Origin: Burkholderia sp. Ax-1724
Lineage (GTDB): Bacteria > Pseudomonadota > Gammaproteobacteria > Burkholderiales > Burkholderiaceae
NCBI RefSeq assembly: GCF_011752995.1
Contig: NZ_VWWL01000033.1
Span: forward strand, 1-61,534
Direction of reading: 5' to 3'
DNA: 61,534 nt
This document shows, piece after piece, positions 37,252 to 45,025 of this stretch (its first letter is position 1; every line of letters starts with the position of its first letter). The position numbers were made by a program, and so were the translations under genes. Under the pieces are notes generated by a model, which saw only the letters and a list, made by a program, of their open reading frames with translations, ran no database searches and had not been told where the DNA came from.

Positions 37252-38298
37252 ATGCAGATCGTCCACGCCCCTCACCTGCCCATCCGGGAAAACTGGCTCG
37301 CGCGGCGGCGCGAGGAAGTGTTGCAGCCGGATCTCGCCATCGTCGACGCGCACCATCACCTGTGGGACCGGCAGACGGGCCGCTACCTCGCCGACGAATT
37401 GCGGCAGGACACGGGCGGCGGCCATCGCATCGTCTCGACGGTCTACGTGCAGTGCCGCTCCATGATGCGAAGCCACGGCCCCGACGCCATGAAGCCCGTC
37501 GGCGAAGTCGAATTCGCCAACGGCGTCGCCGCGATGTTCGCCAGCGGTGCCTATGGCGCTTCGCGTTGCTGCGAGGCCATTGTCGGCGGCGCGGACCTCG
37601 CGCTCGGTCACGCCGTCGCACCGGTGCTCGAAAAGATGCTCGACGTCTCGGGCGGGCGGCTGCGCGGCATTCGCAATCCGCTCGCATGGCATGACAGCGA
37701 GGCGGTGCGGTCGAGCCCGGTCGTGCCGCCGCCCGATCTCATGCAGCGCCGGTCGTTTATCGACGGTGTGCAAACGCTCGCGACATACGGCCTCAGTCTC
37801 GACGCCTGGGTCTATCACACCCAGCTCGATGCGCTCTACGACCTCGCCGTGCAAGCGCCGAACGTGACGATCGTGATCGATCACTTCGGCGGTCCGCTCG
37901 GCATCGGGCCTTACATCGGCGAGCAGGCGGAAGTGCGACGCGCCTGGACGGCCGCACTGCGGCGCCTCGCGCATCTGCCGAACACGCGCATGAAACTCGG
38001 CGGCGCCGGCCTGACCGTATTCGGTTTCGACTTCGCGGCGGCCGAACTCCCGCCGTCGTCCACCGACCTCGCGGCCGCGTGGGCGCCGATGTTCGAGACC
38101 TGCGTCGAGCTTTTCGGCGCGCAACGCTGCATGTTCGAAAGCAATTTCCCGGTCGACAAGGGGATGTTCGGCTACACAGTGCTCTGGAACGCCTTCAAGC
38201 GCCTGGCAGGCAGTGCGTCGCCTGACGAGCGTGCCGCGCTGTTCAGCGGAACCGCCGCGTCGACCTACGGGTTGGACCTATCAGGAGACAAGACATGA
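37252..38298 (+). CDS. Amidohydrolase-2 (COG3618) TIM-barrel hydrolase
   Basis: This 348-residue cytoplasmic hydrolase of the amidohydrolase-2 group includes lactonases and 2-pyrone-4,6-dicarboxylate hydrolase relatives. The metal motif is IVDAHHHLWD (HHH near residue 33). A VIDHFGGPLG segment carries a second metal His, and FESNFPVDKGMFGY is a C-terminal hallmark. It starts 12 bases after the porin stop. The last codons overlap the next MFS start in an ATGA. Lactone or ester hydrolysis is inferred. Confidence 0.87.
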   Translation: MQIVHAPHLPIRENWLARRREEVLQPDLAIVDAHHHLWDRQTGRYLADELRQDTGGGHRIVSTVYVQCRSMMRSHGPDAMKPVGEVEFANGVAAMFASGAYGASRCCEAIVGGADLALGHAVAPVLEKMLDVSGGRLRGIRNPLAWHDSEAVRSSPVVPPPDLMQRRSFIDGVQTLATYGLSLDAWVYHTQLDALYDLAVQAPNVTIVIDHFGGPLGIGPYIGEQAEVRRAWTAALRRLAHLPNTRMKLGGAGLTVFGFDFAAAELPPSSTDLAAAWAPMFETCVELFGAQRCMFESNFPVDKGMFGYTVLWNAFKRLAGSASPDERAALFSGTAASTYGLDLSGDKT

Positions 38299-39578
38299 AA
38301 CCGGAAACGGCGACGGTAGCGACCGCGGCAAGCGGCGCCAGCACGCACGCGAAGGGGTACCGCGACATCTCGCGCGCGGAATGGCGCTCGCTGTCACTGG
38401 CGGGTCTGGGCTGGACCTTCGAGAGCTACGACTCCTTTCTCCTGTCGCTGCTGTTGCCCACGCTGGCCTTGCAGTTCGGCCTGAGCAAAGCGCAGCTCGG
38501 CCTCTTCACGAGCATCACCGCCGCCGGGCAGATCGTCGGCGGCATTCTCTTCGGCTATGTGTCGGATCGCCTCGGCCGCGTGCGTACGGCCTTGCTGTGC
38601 ATCGGCATTTATTCACTGTTCTCAGGACTGCTTGCGTTTGCGCCGAACGAGCACTGGTTCGCCGTCTCGCGATTCTGCGGCGCGTTGGGCATGGGCGGCA
38701 TGTGGACGGCCGGCGCCGCGCTCGTCGCCGAAACCTGGCATGCGAGCCGGCGCGGCAAAGGCGGCGCGCTCATGCAGATGGGGCTGCCCGTGGGCGCGAT
38801 CATCGCCATCAGCGTGGCGGGCATCGTGAGCATGGCTAACGGCGGACTCGCCGGCAACGGCTGGCGCCTGCTGTTTCTGATCGGCGCGCTGCCGTTCTTC
38901 ATTCTCTTCTGGGTCGCGCGCAAGACGCCCGAATCGCCGATCTGGCTCGAACGCAAACAGGCCGCGCGGCACGACAAGGCGCATCCGTCCGCCGCTGCCA
39001 CGCAGCTCAACGTGCGGGGCTTGCTGACCGCGTTCACGTTCATCTTCTTCCTGCAATACCTGTACTGGGGCGTTTTCACGTGGACACCCACGTTCCTCGT
39101 GACGGTGAAGCACCTCGACTTCGTGCACAGCCTCAAGTTCGTTCTCGCGTTGCAGTTCGGCGCCATCTCGGGCTTCCTGCTGTTCTCGGCCTTCGTCGAC
39201 AGGATCGGCCGGCGGCCCATGTTCATCGCTTATCTGCTCGTGGGCGCGGCAGCCGTGGGCGTCTATATCTTCTCCGCGAATCCGTTGCTGCTGATGGCCG
39301 CGATCTTTCTTACCGGATTCGGCGTGAACGGCATCTTCGCGGGCGCGGGCCCCTTTCTCGCCGAGATCATCGGCGACACGGCCTCGCGCGGCTTTCTCAT
39401 GGGCCTCGCCTATAACGGCGGACGGCTCGGCGGCTTTATCGCGCCACTCGTCATCGGTGCGCTGGCTTCGAGCGCCGGCGGCTTCGTGCTGGGTCTCGCG
39501 ACCACGATCGTCGCGTTCGTCGCGGCGGCGATCGTCGTGTTCTTCGCGCCGGAAACGCGCGGCAAGGCGCTCGCATGA
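38295..39578 (+). CDS. MFS transporter (aromatic acid/H+ symporter-like)
   Basis: This 427-residue, 12-TM transporter has GYVSDRLGRVRTALL between TM2 and TM3 and the repeat motif DRIGRRPMFIAY between TM8 and TM9, both MFS hallmarks. The TM1 segment GLGWTFESYDSFLLSLLLPTLA has the acidic residue typical of AAHS-type proton symporters. It overlaps both neighbours by ATGA, so it is translationally coupled to the amidohydrolase and to the next MFS. Substrate unknown. Confidence 0.87.
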   Translation: MKPETATVATAASGASTHAKGYRDISRAEWRSLSLAGLGWTFESYDSFLLSLLLPTLALQFGLSKAQLGLFTSITAAGQIVGGILFGYVSDRLGRVRTALLCIGIYSLFSGLLAFAPNEHWFAVSRFCGALGMGGMWTAGAALVAETWHASRRGKGGALMQMGLPVGAIIAISVAGIVSMANGGLAGNGWRLLFLIGALPFFILFWVARKTPESPIWLERKQAARHDKAHPSAAATQLNVRGLLTAFTFIFFLQYLYWGVFTWTPTFLVTVKHLDFVHSLKFVLALQFGAISGFLLFSAFVDRIGRRPMFIAYLLVGAAAVGVYIFSANPLLLMAAIFLTGFGVNGIFAGAGPFLAEIIGDTASRGFLMGLAYNGGRLGGFIAPLVIGALASSAGGFVLGLATTIVAFVAAAIVVFFAPETRGKALA

Positions 39579-40816
39579 ACACGACCACACGGCAGCCCAG
39601 CTTCTACGACCGGCTGTTTCCGGCGCTCGCCGAACCGGCTTTGCGCCGCTACGCGTGCGGCCAGGTCGTTTCGGTGCTCGGCAGCTGGACCCAGAACATC
39701 ACGCTGAACCTGCTCGTGTACCACCTGTCGGGCATGGCATCGGTGCTGGCGCTGCTGAATTTTCTGCTGTACGGGCCGCAACTCGTGGTCGCGCCGCTGG
39801 CGGGATCGCGCATTCACTCGGCCAACGCGCGGCGCACGACGCTCTGCGTGCTCGGCACGTCGATGCTGCTCACGATGAGCCTGCTCACGCTCTGGCTGCT
39901 GGGGCTGCTCGGCGTCAAGCTGATCCTGCTGCATGCGCTTGCCATCGGTATGTCGAGCGCCGTGGAAACGCCCTCCCGCCAGATGCTGCTGGTGACGAGC
40001 CTGCTCGATCAGCGACTCACGTCCAATGCGGTTGCCATGAACACGATGGTCTACAACGTGGGGCGCATGGTCGGCCCGAGCATCGCCGGCTTCGTCTATC
40101 CGGCGTTCGGGCCCGGCGCCGCATTTGGCGTGTATGCGTGCGCGCTGGCCGTGATGGCACTGTGCGTGCGTTCGATGAAAACCACCGGCGCGCCGCGCGC
40201 GGCACGCGCGGATAGCGGCCTGAGAGACGCGGTGGGCTACGTGATGTCGGACGCGTTTTCGGCGCGCTACCTGCCGATCCTCGCCTGCATCGGACTCTTC
40301 GCCGCAAGCTACCAGACGCTGGTTCCGCTGCTGGCCGACCGCGCCTATCACAACGCCGCGCACTATACGGGCCTCTTCTTCGCCGCGGCCGGCAGCGGAT
40401 CGCTCAGCGCGGCGATGCTGCTTTCGTCGGCCTGGGGGCCGCGCGCCTCGGCACGGCTGCTCGCGCTCGCGCCGTGGAGCGCCATCGCGGCACTGCTCGT
40501 GCTCGCCTCGACGAACGACATCGGCCTGTCGATCCCGGCGTTCTACGCGCTCGGATTCAGCCTGACCTTTTCGGCGACCTCGACCAACGCGACGATCCAG
40601 CAGCGCTGCCCGGAGCAGGTGCGCGGCGGCCTCGTGGGCATGTATGGCATGGCCTACAACGGCACGATGCCGTTCGGCTATCTGCTCGCGGGAACGGCCG
40701 CCGAAGCGCTCGGCGTGCGCAATACGTTCAGCGTCATGGCGTTCGTCCTCGCAAGCTGCGTCGTCGCGATCCACGTTTTACATCACATCCGACTGCGCCG
40801 CTCCGGCGCACAATAA
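39575..40816 (+). CDS. MFS transporter, EntS-like (MFS_3)
   Basis: This 413-residue transporter of the MFS_3/EntS-type subgroup has more drug- or siderophore-exporter-like sequence (PALRRYACGQVVSVLGSWTQNITLNLLVYHLSG). It could export a metabolite or signal, in contrast to the importers around it. It overlaps the preceding MFS by four bases. Its presence in a substrate-uptake cluster is unusual; efflux of a toxic intermediate is one possible role. Confidence 0.83.
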   Translation: MNTTTRQPSFYDRLFPALAEPALRRYACGQVVSVLGSWTQNITLNLLVYHLSGMASVLALLNFLLYGPQLVVAPLAGSRIHSANARRTTLCVLGTSMLLTMSLLTLWLLGLLGVKLILLHALAIGMSSAVETPSRQMLLVTSLLDQRLTSNAVAMNTMVYNVGRMVGPSIAGFVYPAFGPGAAFGVYACALAVMALCVRSMKTTGAPRAARADSGLRDAVGYVMSDAFSARYLPILACIGLFAASYQTLVPLLADRAYHNAAHYTGLFFAAAGSGSLSAAMLLSSAWGPRASARLLALAPWSAIAALLVLASTNDIGLSIPAFYALGFSLTFSATSTNATIQQRCPEQVRGGLVGMYGMAYNGTMPFGYLLAGTAAEALGVRNTFSVMAFVLASCVVAIHVLHHIRLRRSGAQ

Positions 40817-40833
40817 CGCCAGGAGACTCACTC

Positions 40834-42159
40834 ATGCAATTCAACGGCAGCGCCGCTGCATCCGCGCTCGAGCAGCAGACCCTTCGCAAGGTCGTCTGGC
40901 GGCTCGTGCCCTTCCTCATGCTCTGCTACCTGCTCGCGTTCATCGACCGCGGCAACGTCGGCATGGCGTCCCTGCAGATGAATCACGACCTCGGACTTTC
41001 ACCGCGCGTTTTCGGGTTCGGCAGCAGTCTCTTCTTCGTCTCGTACTTCTTCTTCGAAGTGCCGAGCAACATGGCGCTGCAACGCTACGGCGCGCGTATC
41101 TGGATTGCCCGCATCATGATTACGTGGGGACTCGTTTCAGCGGCCACCGCGCTGGTGCGCACGCCGACCGGTTTCTACGTGCTGCGCTTTCTGCTCGGCG
41201 CGGCCGAGGCCGGTTTCTTCCCCGGCGTGCTGCTTTACCTGTCCTACTGGGTTCCTGCGAAGTATCGCGCCCGCATCGTCGCCACCTTCATGGTGGCGAT
41301 TCCCGCCGCGAGCTTCATCGGCTCGCCGATCTCGGCGGCCCTGCTGCAACTCGACGGCTTCGCGGGGCTGCGCGGCTGGCAATGGCTCTTCATCCTCGAA
41401 GGCATTCCGACCGTGCTGCTCGGCCTGGTCTGCCTCGTGCTGCTGACCAACAAGCCGGACGAAGCGCGCTGGCTGTCGGCCGGCGAGCGCGAGTGGCTGA
41501 CCGGCGCCATCGCGAGCGAAGCGCGCGCTCCCAGCAAAGTCCCGCCGATGCCGCTCGCGAAACTGTTTCGCAATCGCTATGTGCTGTGTCTCGCGCTCGT
41601 CGATGTGTGCGCCTCCGGCGCGGGCAGCACGCTTTCCGTGTGGCAGCCTCAATTGCTGAAGTCGTATGGCTTGACGGTCATGCAGACCGGTCTGCTCAAC
41701 TCGGTGCCCTACGCGCTGTCGTCCGTTCTCATGGTGTACTGGGGACGACGCTCGGACCGGCTGCAGGAACGGCGCTGGCATACGGTGATTCCGATGCTGC
41801 TCATCGGCCTCGGCCTGTTCGGCACGTCGCTGAGCGGTTCGCTTTTGCCCACCCTGACGATGCTGTGCGCGGTGCTGGTCGGCGCCTATGCCTTCAAGGG
41901 GCCGTTCTGGGCGCTCGCCTCCAGCATGCTGTCCAACAGCACGGCCGCGGCGGGACTCGCGACCATCAACGCGATCGCCAATCTGCTCGGCGGCGGCCTG
42001 ATGGTGAACGTCTACGGCTGGGTCAAGGAAGCCACGGGCAGCTACGCGCTCGCGCTGATGCCGCTTGGCCTGCTGACGCTCGTGAGTGTGGCGACGCTCC
42101 TGCTGCTGAGCCGCCCGGGCCCCGATCAACGCGTGCCGAATAAAGTCGAGGTGGTTTGA
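40834..42159 (+). CDS. MFS transporter, ACS family, paralogue of the 34661 gene
   Basis: This 441-residue ACS-type organic-anion symporter has CYLLAFIDRGNVGMASLQMNHDLGLSPRVFGFGSS and FFVSYFFFEVPSNMAL. Near residue 90 its DNA and protein (ARIMITWGLVS) closely follow the 34661 transporter (ARIMITWGLIS), so the two are related copies with different substrates or affinities. An AGGAGA ribosome site precedes the ATG. Its stop is one base before the next start. Confidence 0.9.
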   Translation: MQFNGSAAASALEQQTLRKVVWRLVPFLMLCYLLAFIDRGNVGMASLQMNHDLGLSPRVFGFGSSLFFVSYFFFEVPSNMALQRYGARIWIARIMITWGLVSAATALVRTPTGFYVLRFLLGAAEAGFFPGVLLYLSYWVPAKYRARIVATFMVAIPAASFIGSPISAALLQLDGFAGLRGWQWLFILEGIPTVLLGLVCLVLLTNKPDEARWLSAGEREWLTGAIASEARAPSKVPPMPLAKLFRNRYVLCLALVDVCASGAGSTLSVWQPQLLKSYGLTVMQTGLLNSVPYALSSVLMVYWGRRSDRLQERRWHTVIPMLLIGLGLFGTSLSGSLLPTLTMLCAVLVGAYAFKGPFWALASSMLSNSTAAAGLATINAIANLLGGGLMVNVYGWVKEATGSYALALMPLGLLTLVSVATLLLLSRPGPDQRVPNKVEVV

Positions 42160-42160
42160 C

Positions 42161-43105
42161 ATGCCCGATATCAAACGCCGCCAATTCCTCGGCATGCTCG
42201 GTGCGGGCAGCCTCGCCGCCGCACTGCCCCGTCTCGGCGAGTGCGCCGGGATCTGGTCCAGCGGCACCGAGCGGCCATCGTTCAAGCTTCCTGAAGGTAC
42301 GGTGGACTGCCATATGCACATCTACGACGACCGCTTTCCGAGCGCGCCGGGCACCACGCTGCGGCCGCCCAATGCGACCGTCGGGCAATACCGGCAGATC
42401 CAGCAGCGCCTCGGCATGCGCCGCAATGTCGTGGTGACGCCGTCGACCTACGGCACCGACAACCGCTGCCTGCTGGACGCGCTGAAGCAGTTCGGCGCCG
42501 ACGCGCGCGGCGTGGCGGTCGTGGATACGTCCGTCACCGACGCCGGGCTTGCGCAGATGAACGAGGCGGGCGTTCGCGCCATACGCTTCAATCTCAGCTA
42601 TCCGGGCGCCACGACCGTCGAGATGCTCGCGCCGCTTGCGGCCCGTATCGCGCCACTCGGCTGGCACATCCAGCTGGTCGTGCAGGGCGCGAAGCTGCCG
42701 GCGCTGGAGAAGCACCTGCTCGCGTTGCCGTGCCCTCTCGTGCTCGATCACATCGCGCATGTTCCGCAGCCGGACGGCCTCGGCTCGGATGCCATGAAGA
42801 GCGCGCGCAAACTGGTCGAGCGCGGCAATACCTGGGTGACGCTCTCGGGCCCGTACGTCGATACGAAAAGCGGCGCGCCCGAGTATGCCGACGTCGCGCC
42901 GGTGGCGAAGGCGTTCATCGCGATGGCGCCCGAGCGCATGCTGTGGGGCACCGACTGGCCGCATCCCACGGAAAAAACCACCAAGCCCGACGATGCGGGA
43001 TTGGTGGATGTGATCGCGTCGTGGATCGGCCGGAGCGATTGGCAGCGGATGATCTTCGCGTCCAATCCGGAGAAGTTATACGGGTTTCCTCAGATCGCCC
43101 GTTGA
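42161..43105 (+). CDS. Amidohydrolase-2 family protein with a Tat-like leader
   Basis: This 314-residue TIM-barrel hydrolase has HxH in VDCHMHIYDD near residue 51 and VVVTPSTYGTDNRCLLDAL. LVLDHIAHVPQPDG and RMLWGTDWPHPTEKT are metal-site segments of LigI and D-galactarolactone isomerase relatives. The N-terminus KRRQFLGMLGAGSLAAALPRL resembles a twin-arginine signal with no lipobox, so it may be exported folded, unlike the first amidohydrolase. It is the last gene of the cluster. A lactone or lactone isomer is the likely substrate, by family only. Confidence 0.85.
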   Translation: MPDIKRRQFLGMLGAGSLAAALPRLGECAGIWSSGTERPSFKLPEGTVDCHMHIYDDRFPSAPGTTLRPPNATVGQYRQIQQRLGMRRNVVVTPSTYGTDNRCLLDALKQFGADARGVAVVDTSVTDAGLAQMNEAGVRAIRFNLSYPGATTVEMLAPLAARIAPLGWHIQLVVQGAKLPALEKHLLALPCPLVLDHIAHVPQPDGLGSDAMKSARKLVERGNTWVTLSGPYVDTKSGAPEYADVAPVAKAFIAMAPERMLWGTDWPHPTEKTTKPDDAGLVDVIASWIGRSDWQRMIFASNPEKLYGFPQIAR

Positions 43106-43205
43106 GGGCGTTTGCCGCGCGAGGGATGGTGTCGCGTTTTTTCACGTTTTGTCACGACAAGGCCGGCGGTGGAGCCGCCCTCTCTCTCCGGCCGCGGCAT
43201 AGCTC

Positions 43206-43559
43206 TTACGAAACCTCGCGCACATAAGGCCGCACGTCGACGATCACGACTTCCTTGCACGTCAGCCGGATATCAAGACCGACATTCGGCATGAGGTCCA
43301 GCCGGATCAATGCTCCCGGTGCTTGCGCGAGCGTCATCTCCATGATCGTGGCTTCCTCGAGCATGGCGTTCACGTCGATCCCGGAAGTCCGCACGTCCAG
43401 ACAGTCGAGCACGACCACCTGATCGGGACGTCCGTCTACGGCCGGCGCGCCATAGCGGTTGTGCAGCACTTCGAGCCGCACATCCACTAGTTCGCGCGTA
43501 CGCGCACCGGGTAGCAGGCGACCGTCTCCGTCCTCCCGTGTTTGCCGTTCCCGTCGCAT
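43206..43559 (-). CDS. Small unrecognised protein
   Basis: This possible 117-residue protein has a balanced, protein-like composition (VVVLDCLDVRTSGIDVN, RLTCKEVVIVDVRPYVREVS) that is not a frame-shadow of a neighbour, because no other gene lies here. No domain is recognised. The ATG at 43557-43559 has no strong ribosome site. The arginine-rich first 25 residues may not be translated, and a start further in is possible. It is convergent with the end of the catabolic cluster. Confidence 0.45.
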   Translation of the reverse strand: MRRERQTREDGDGRLLPGARTRELVDVRLEVLHNRYGAPAVDGRPDQVVVLDCLDVRTSGIDVNAMLEEATIMEMTLAQAPGALIRLDLMPNVGLDIRLTCKEVVIVDVRPYVREVS

Positions 43560-43983
43560 GCAAAACGAACGAACCGCCGAATCATGAAAGGACGGATAGC
43601 CGCCGAGAGCCCTTGCCAGCGTTTCGCCATGGGTTGCCAGTTCCCATCCTCATGTTTTTTGCGGGTGACTCTTTGGCGGACTATTCATCGCGTGCCCCTT
43701 ATTCAAGATTGATTGGCGACAGGGGCAGGCTGGATCGTGCCCCACGCGCGGAATATTCTCCCGCTCCCACCCGTTCATCCCGTACGCGCGCGCCGGTGAA
43801 GCCGGTGAATCGCGCCGGCGGATCGCAAATCGGCATCCGCTGCCTATACTCGAACCTGGCGAAGTCCAACGCAGATGTCCAGCGCGTTAGCAAAACGCGT
43901 TGCCAGAAACGCAGTGCCCGCAACACGCGGTCAAACCGCACCGTCCGACCATCCAACACGTCGTCAACACAGGAGCCCGCATC
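43560..43983. other. Intergenic region before the COG4315 gene
   Basis: No gene was recognised in these 424 bases. A TATACT (43852-43857 region) lies about 125 bases before the next start and may be its -10, without a clear -35. A GAAAGGACGGATAG stretch follows the small ORF's upstream edge but matches no known riboswitch that I can confirm. Confidence 0.45.
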
Positions 43984-44352
43984 ATGCGCAAGTCCATCCT
44001 CGTCCTGGCCCCACTCGCCTTCGTTGCGCTGCAACAGAGCGCCCTCGCCGATCCGCCCAAGGTAGACGGCGGCCGCTTCGTCACCGCGGACGGCATGTCG
44101 CTCTACACCTTCGACAAGGACACCACCCCAGGCGTGAGCGCCTGCACCGGCGGCTGCATGAGTTACTGGCCCGCGGCGACGGCAGCCCCGACCGACAAGC
44201 CCGCGGGCGACCTGACGCTGATCCCGACCGCGGACGGCAAGCAGCAGTGGGCGTACAAGGGTCATCCGCTCTATCGCTATTCGTCCGACAAGCAGGCGGG
44301 GGATACGAAGGGCGACGGTTTCAAGGACGTGTGGCACATCGCCAAGCCTTGA
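43984..44352 (+). CDS. Exported COG4315-type protein with YxFxxD motifs
   Basis: This 122-residue exported protein has a signal peptide ending near SALA/D. Two copies of the Yx(F/W/Y)xxD motif, LYTFDKD and LYRYSSD, define the COG4315 family of small periplasmic proteins of unknown role. Two cysteines in SACTGGCMSYWPA could form a disulfide or bind metal. The ATG at 43984 gives a proper leader. It is convergent with a small exported protein gene. Function unknown. Confidence 0.85.
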   Translation: MRKSILVLAPLAFVALQQSALADPPKVDGGRFVTADGMSLYTFDKDTTPGVSACTGGCMSYWPAATAAPTDKPAGDLTLIPTADGKQQWAYKGHPLYRYSSDKQAGDTKGDGFKDVWHIAKP

Positions 44353-44452
44353 ACCGACACACGCGGAAACACTTCGGTCGCAAGGCATATCGGCCGTAGG
44401 CTGTCACAAATCGCCCACGCAGAATCGCGCGGGGAAGCAGGCCCACAAAGCA

Positions 44453-44478
44453 CAACGCCGGCGCAAAGCCGGCGTTGT
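44453..44478. terminator. Hairpin between convergent small exported protein genes
   Basis: ACAACGCCGGC/GCCGGCGTTGT with a GCAAA loop. It lacks a clean T-run, so termination may be weak, but it lies between two convergent stops. Confidence 0.55.
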
Positions 44479-44544
44479 CGTTGCCTCGGGCACTGTCAGA
44501 CGTTCGACGTTATCAGACGTCGACCGAAGCCCGGCACACCCCTC

Positions 44545-44811
44545 TTACTGGTCCTGAGGACACTGCAGATTGCAGCCGTTCGGATCGCCCATGTCGCCAC
44601 GCTTGCGCGCCGCCGTGGGTTTGCCATGCTGATACTTGCTCGACGGCGCGGACGCCGCGAACGGCATCTGCGGATGTTCGTTGATACGGAACTCGTCCTG
44701 CAGGATGCCGCCCGGCACGCCGGGCGAATTCTGCGCGAAAGCAACGGAAACGGTGGCGCAAAGCACACCCGCCGCGGCGACCGCGGCACATGCGTGAAGA
44801 AGAGCTTTCAT
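44545..44811 (-). CDS. Small exported protein, unrecognised
   Basis: This 88-residue protein has a clear Sec signal peptide (cleavage near AFA/QN, residue 26). The remainder is short, with polar and Pro-rich sequence ending NLQCPQDQ with two cysteines. No domain is recognised. The leader and codon pattern make it a real gene rather than chance. It is convergent with the COG4315 gene, and its product may act in the same compartment. Confidence 0.65.
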   Translation of the reverse strand: MKALLHACAAVAAAGVLCATVSVAFAQNSPGVPGGILQDEFRINEHPQMPFAASAPSSKYQHGKPTAARKRGDMGDPNGCNLQCPQDQ

Positions 44812-44948
44812 AGTGTTCGGCGCGGCGTGGCGCGTGGTTAAAGCGGATGCGAAGCCAAGAGAGTAGCTGAAACGAACGCACTTCGCAGCGGCCTACGCAG
44901 CTTAACGATTACAACCGCTTACGCCATCGCCCGGGCAGCGCCGATTCC

Positions 44949-45020
44949 ACCGTCCATCCCAGCGCACTTTCCAGCGCACTTTCCAGCGCGCTTGCCACCC
45001 CACTTGCCATCGCGTTTTCC
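44949..45020. repeat. 12-bp tandem repeat just past the fdsR stop
   Basis: Six 12-bp units lie end to end: AGCGCACTTTCC at 44961 and 44973, AGCGCGCTTGCC at 44985, ACCCCACTTGCC at 44997, ATCGCGTTTTCC at 45009, and a diverged one at 44949. They begin five bases after the regulator's stop codon. On the minus strand, in a different frame, they would encode a Gly-Lys-x-x repeat. Confidence 0.75.
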
Positions 45021-45025
45021 ACCGC

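Noticed and set aside
33635..37687. Very long minus-strand open frame of about 1350 codons
   Set aside because: It is antisense to the lactonase, MFS and porin genes, is extremely Arg/Ala-rich, and has no family sequence. It is a high-GC codon-bias shadow. Similar shadows oppose rpsA (about 15381-17390) and fdsA (about 48351-51170).
30585..43105. Genomic island inserted at the 3' end of ssrA
   Set aside because: The catabolic cluster starts next to tmRNA, a common integration site. No integrase, no copy of the ssrA 3' end further right, and no phage gene were seen, so island insertion is not supported.
44949..45020. CRISPR-like repeat array
   Set aside because: The 12-bp units are directly adjacent with no spacers, so this is a simple tandem repeat.
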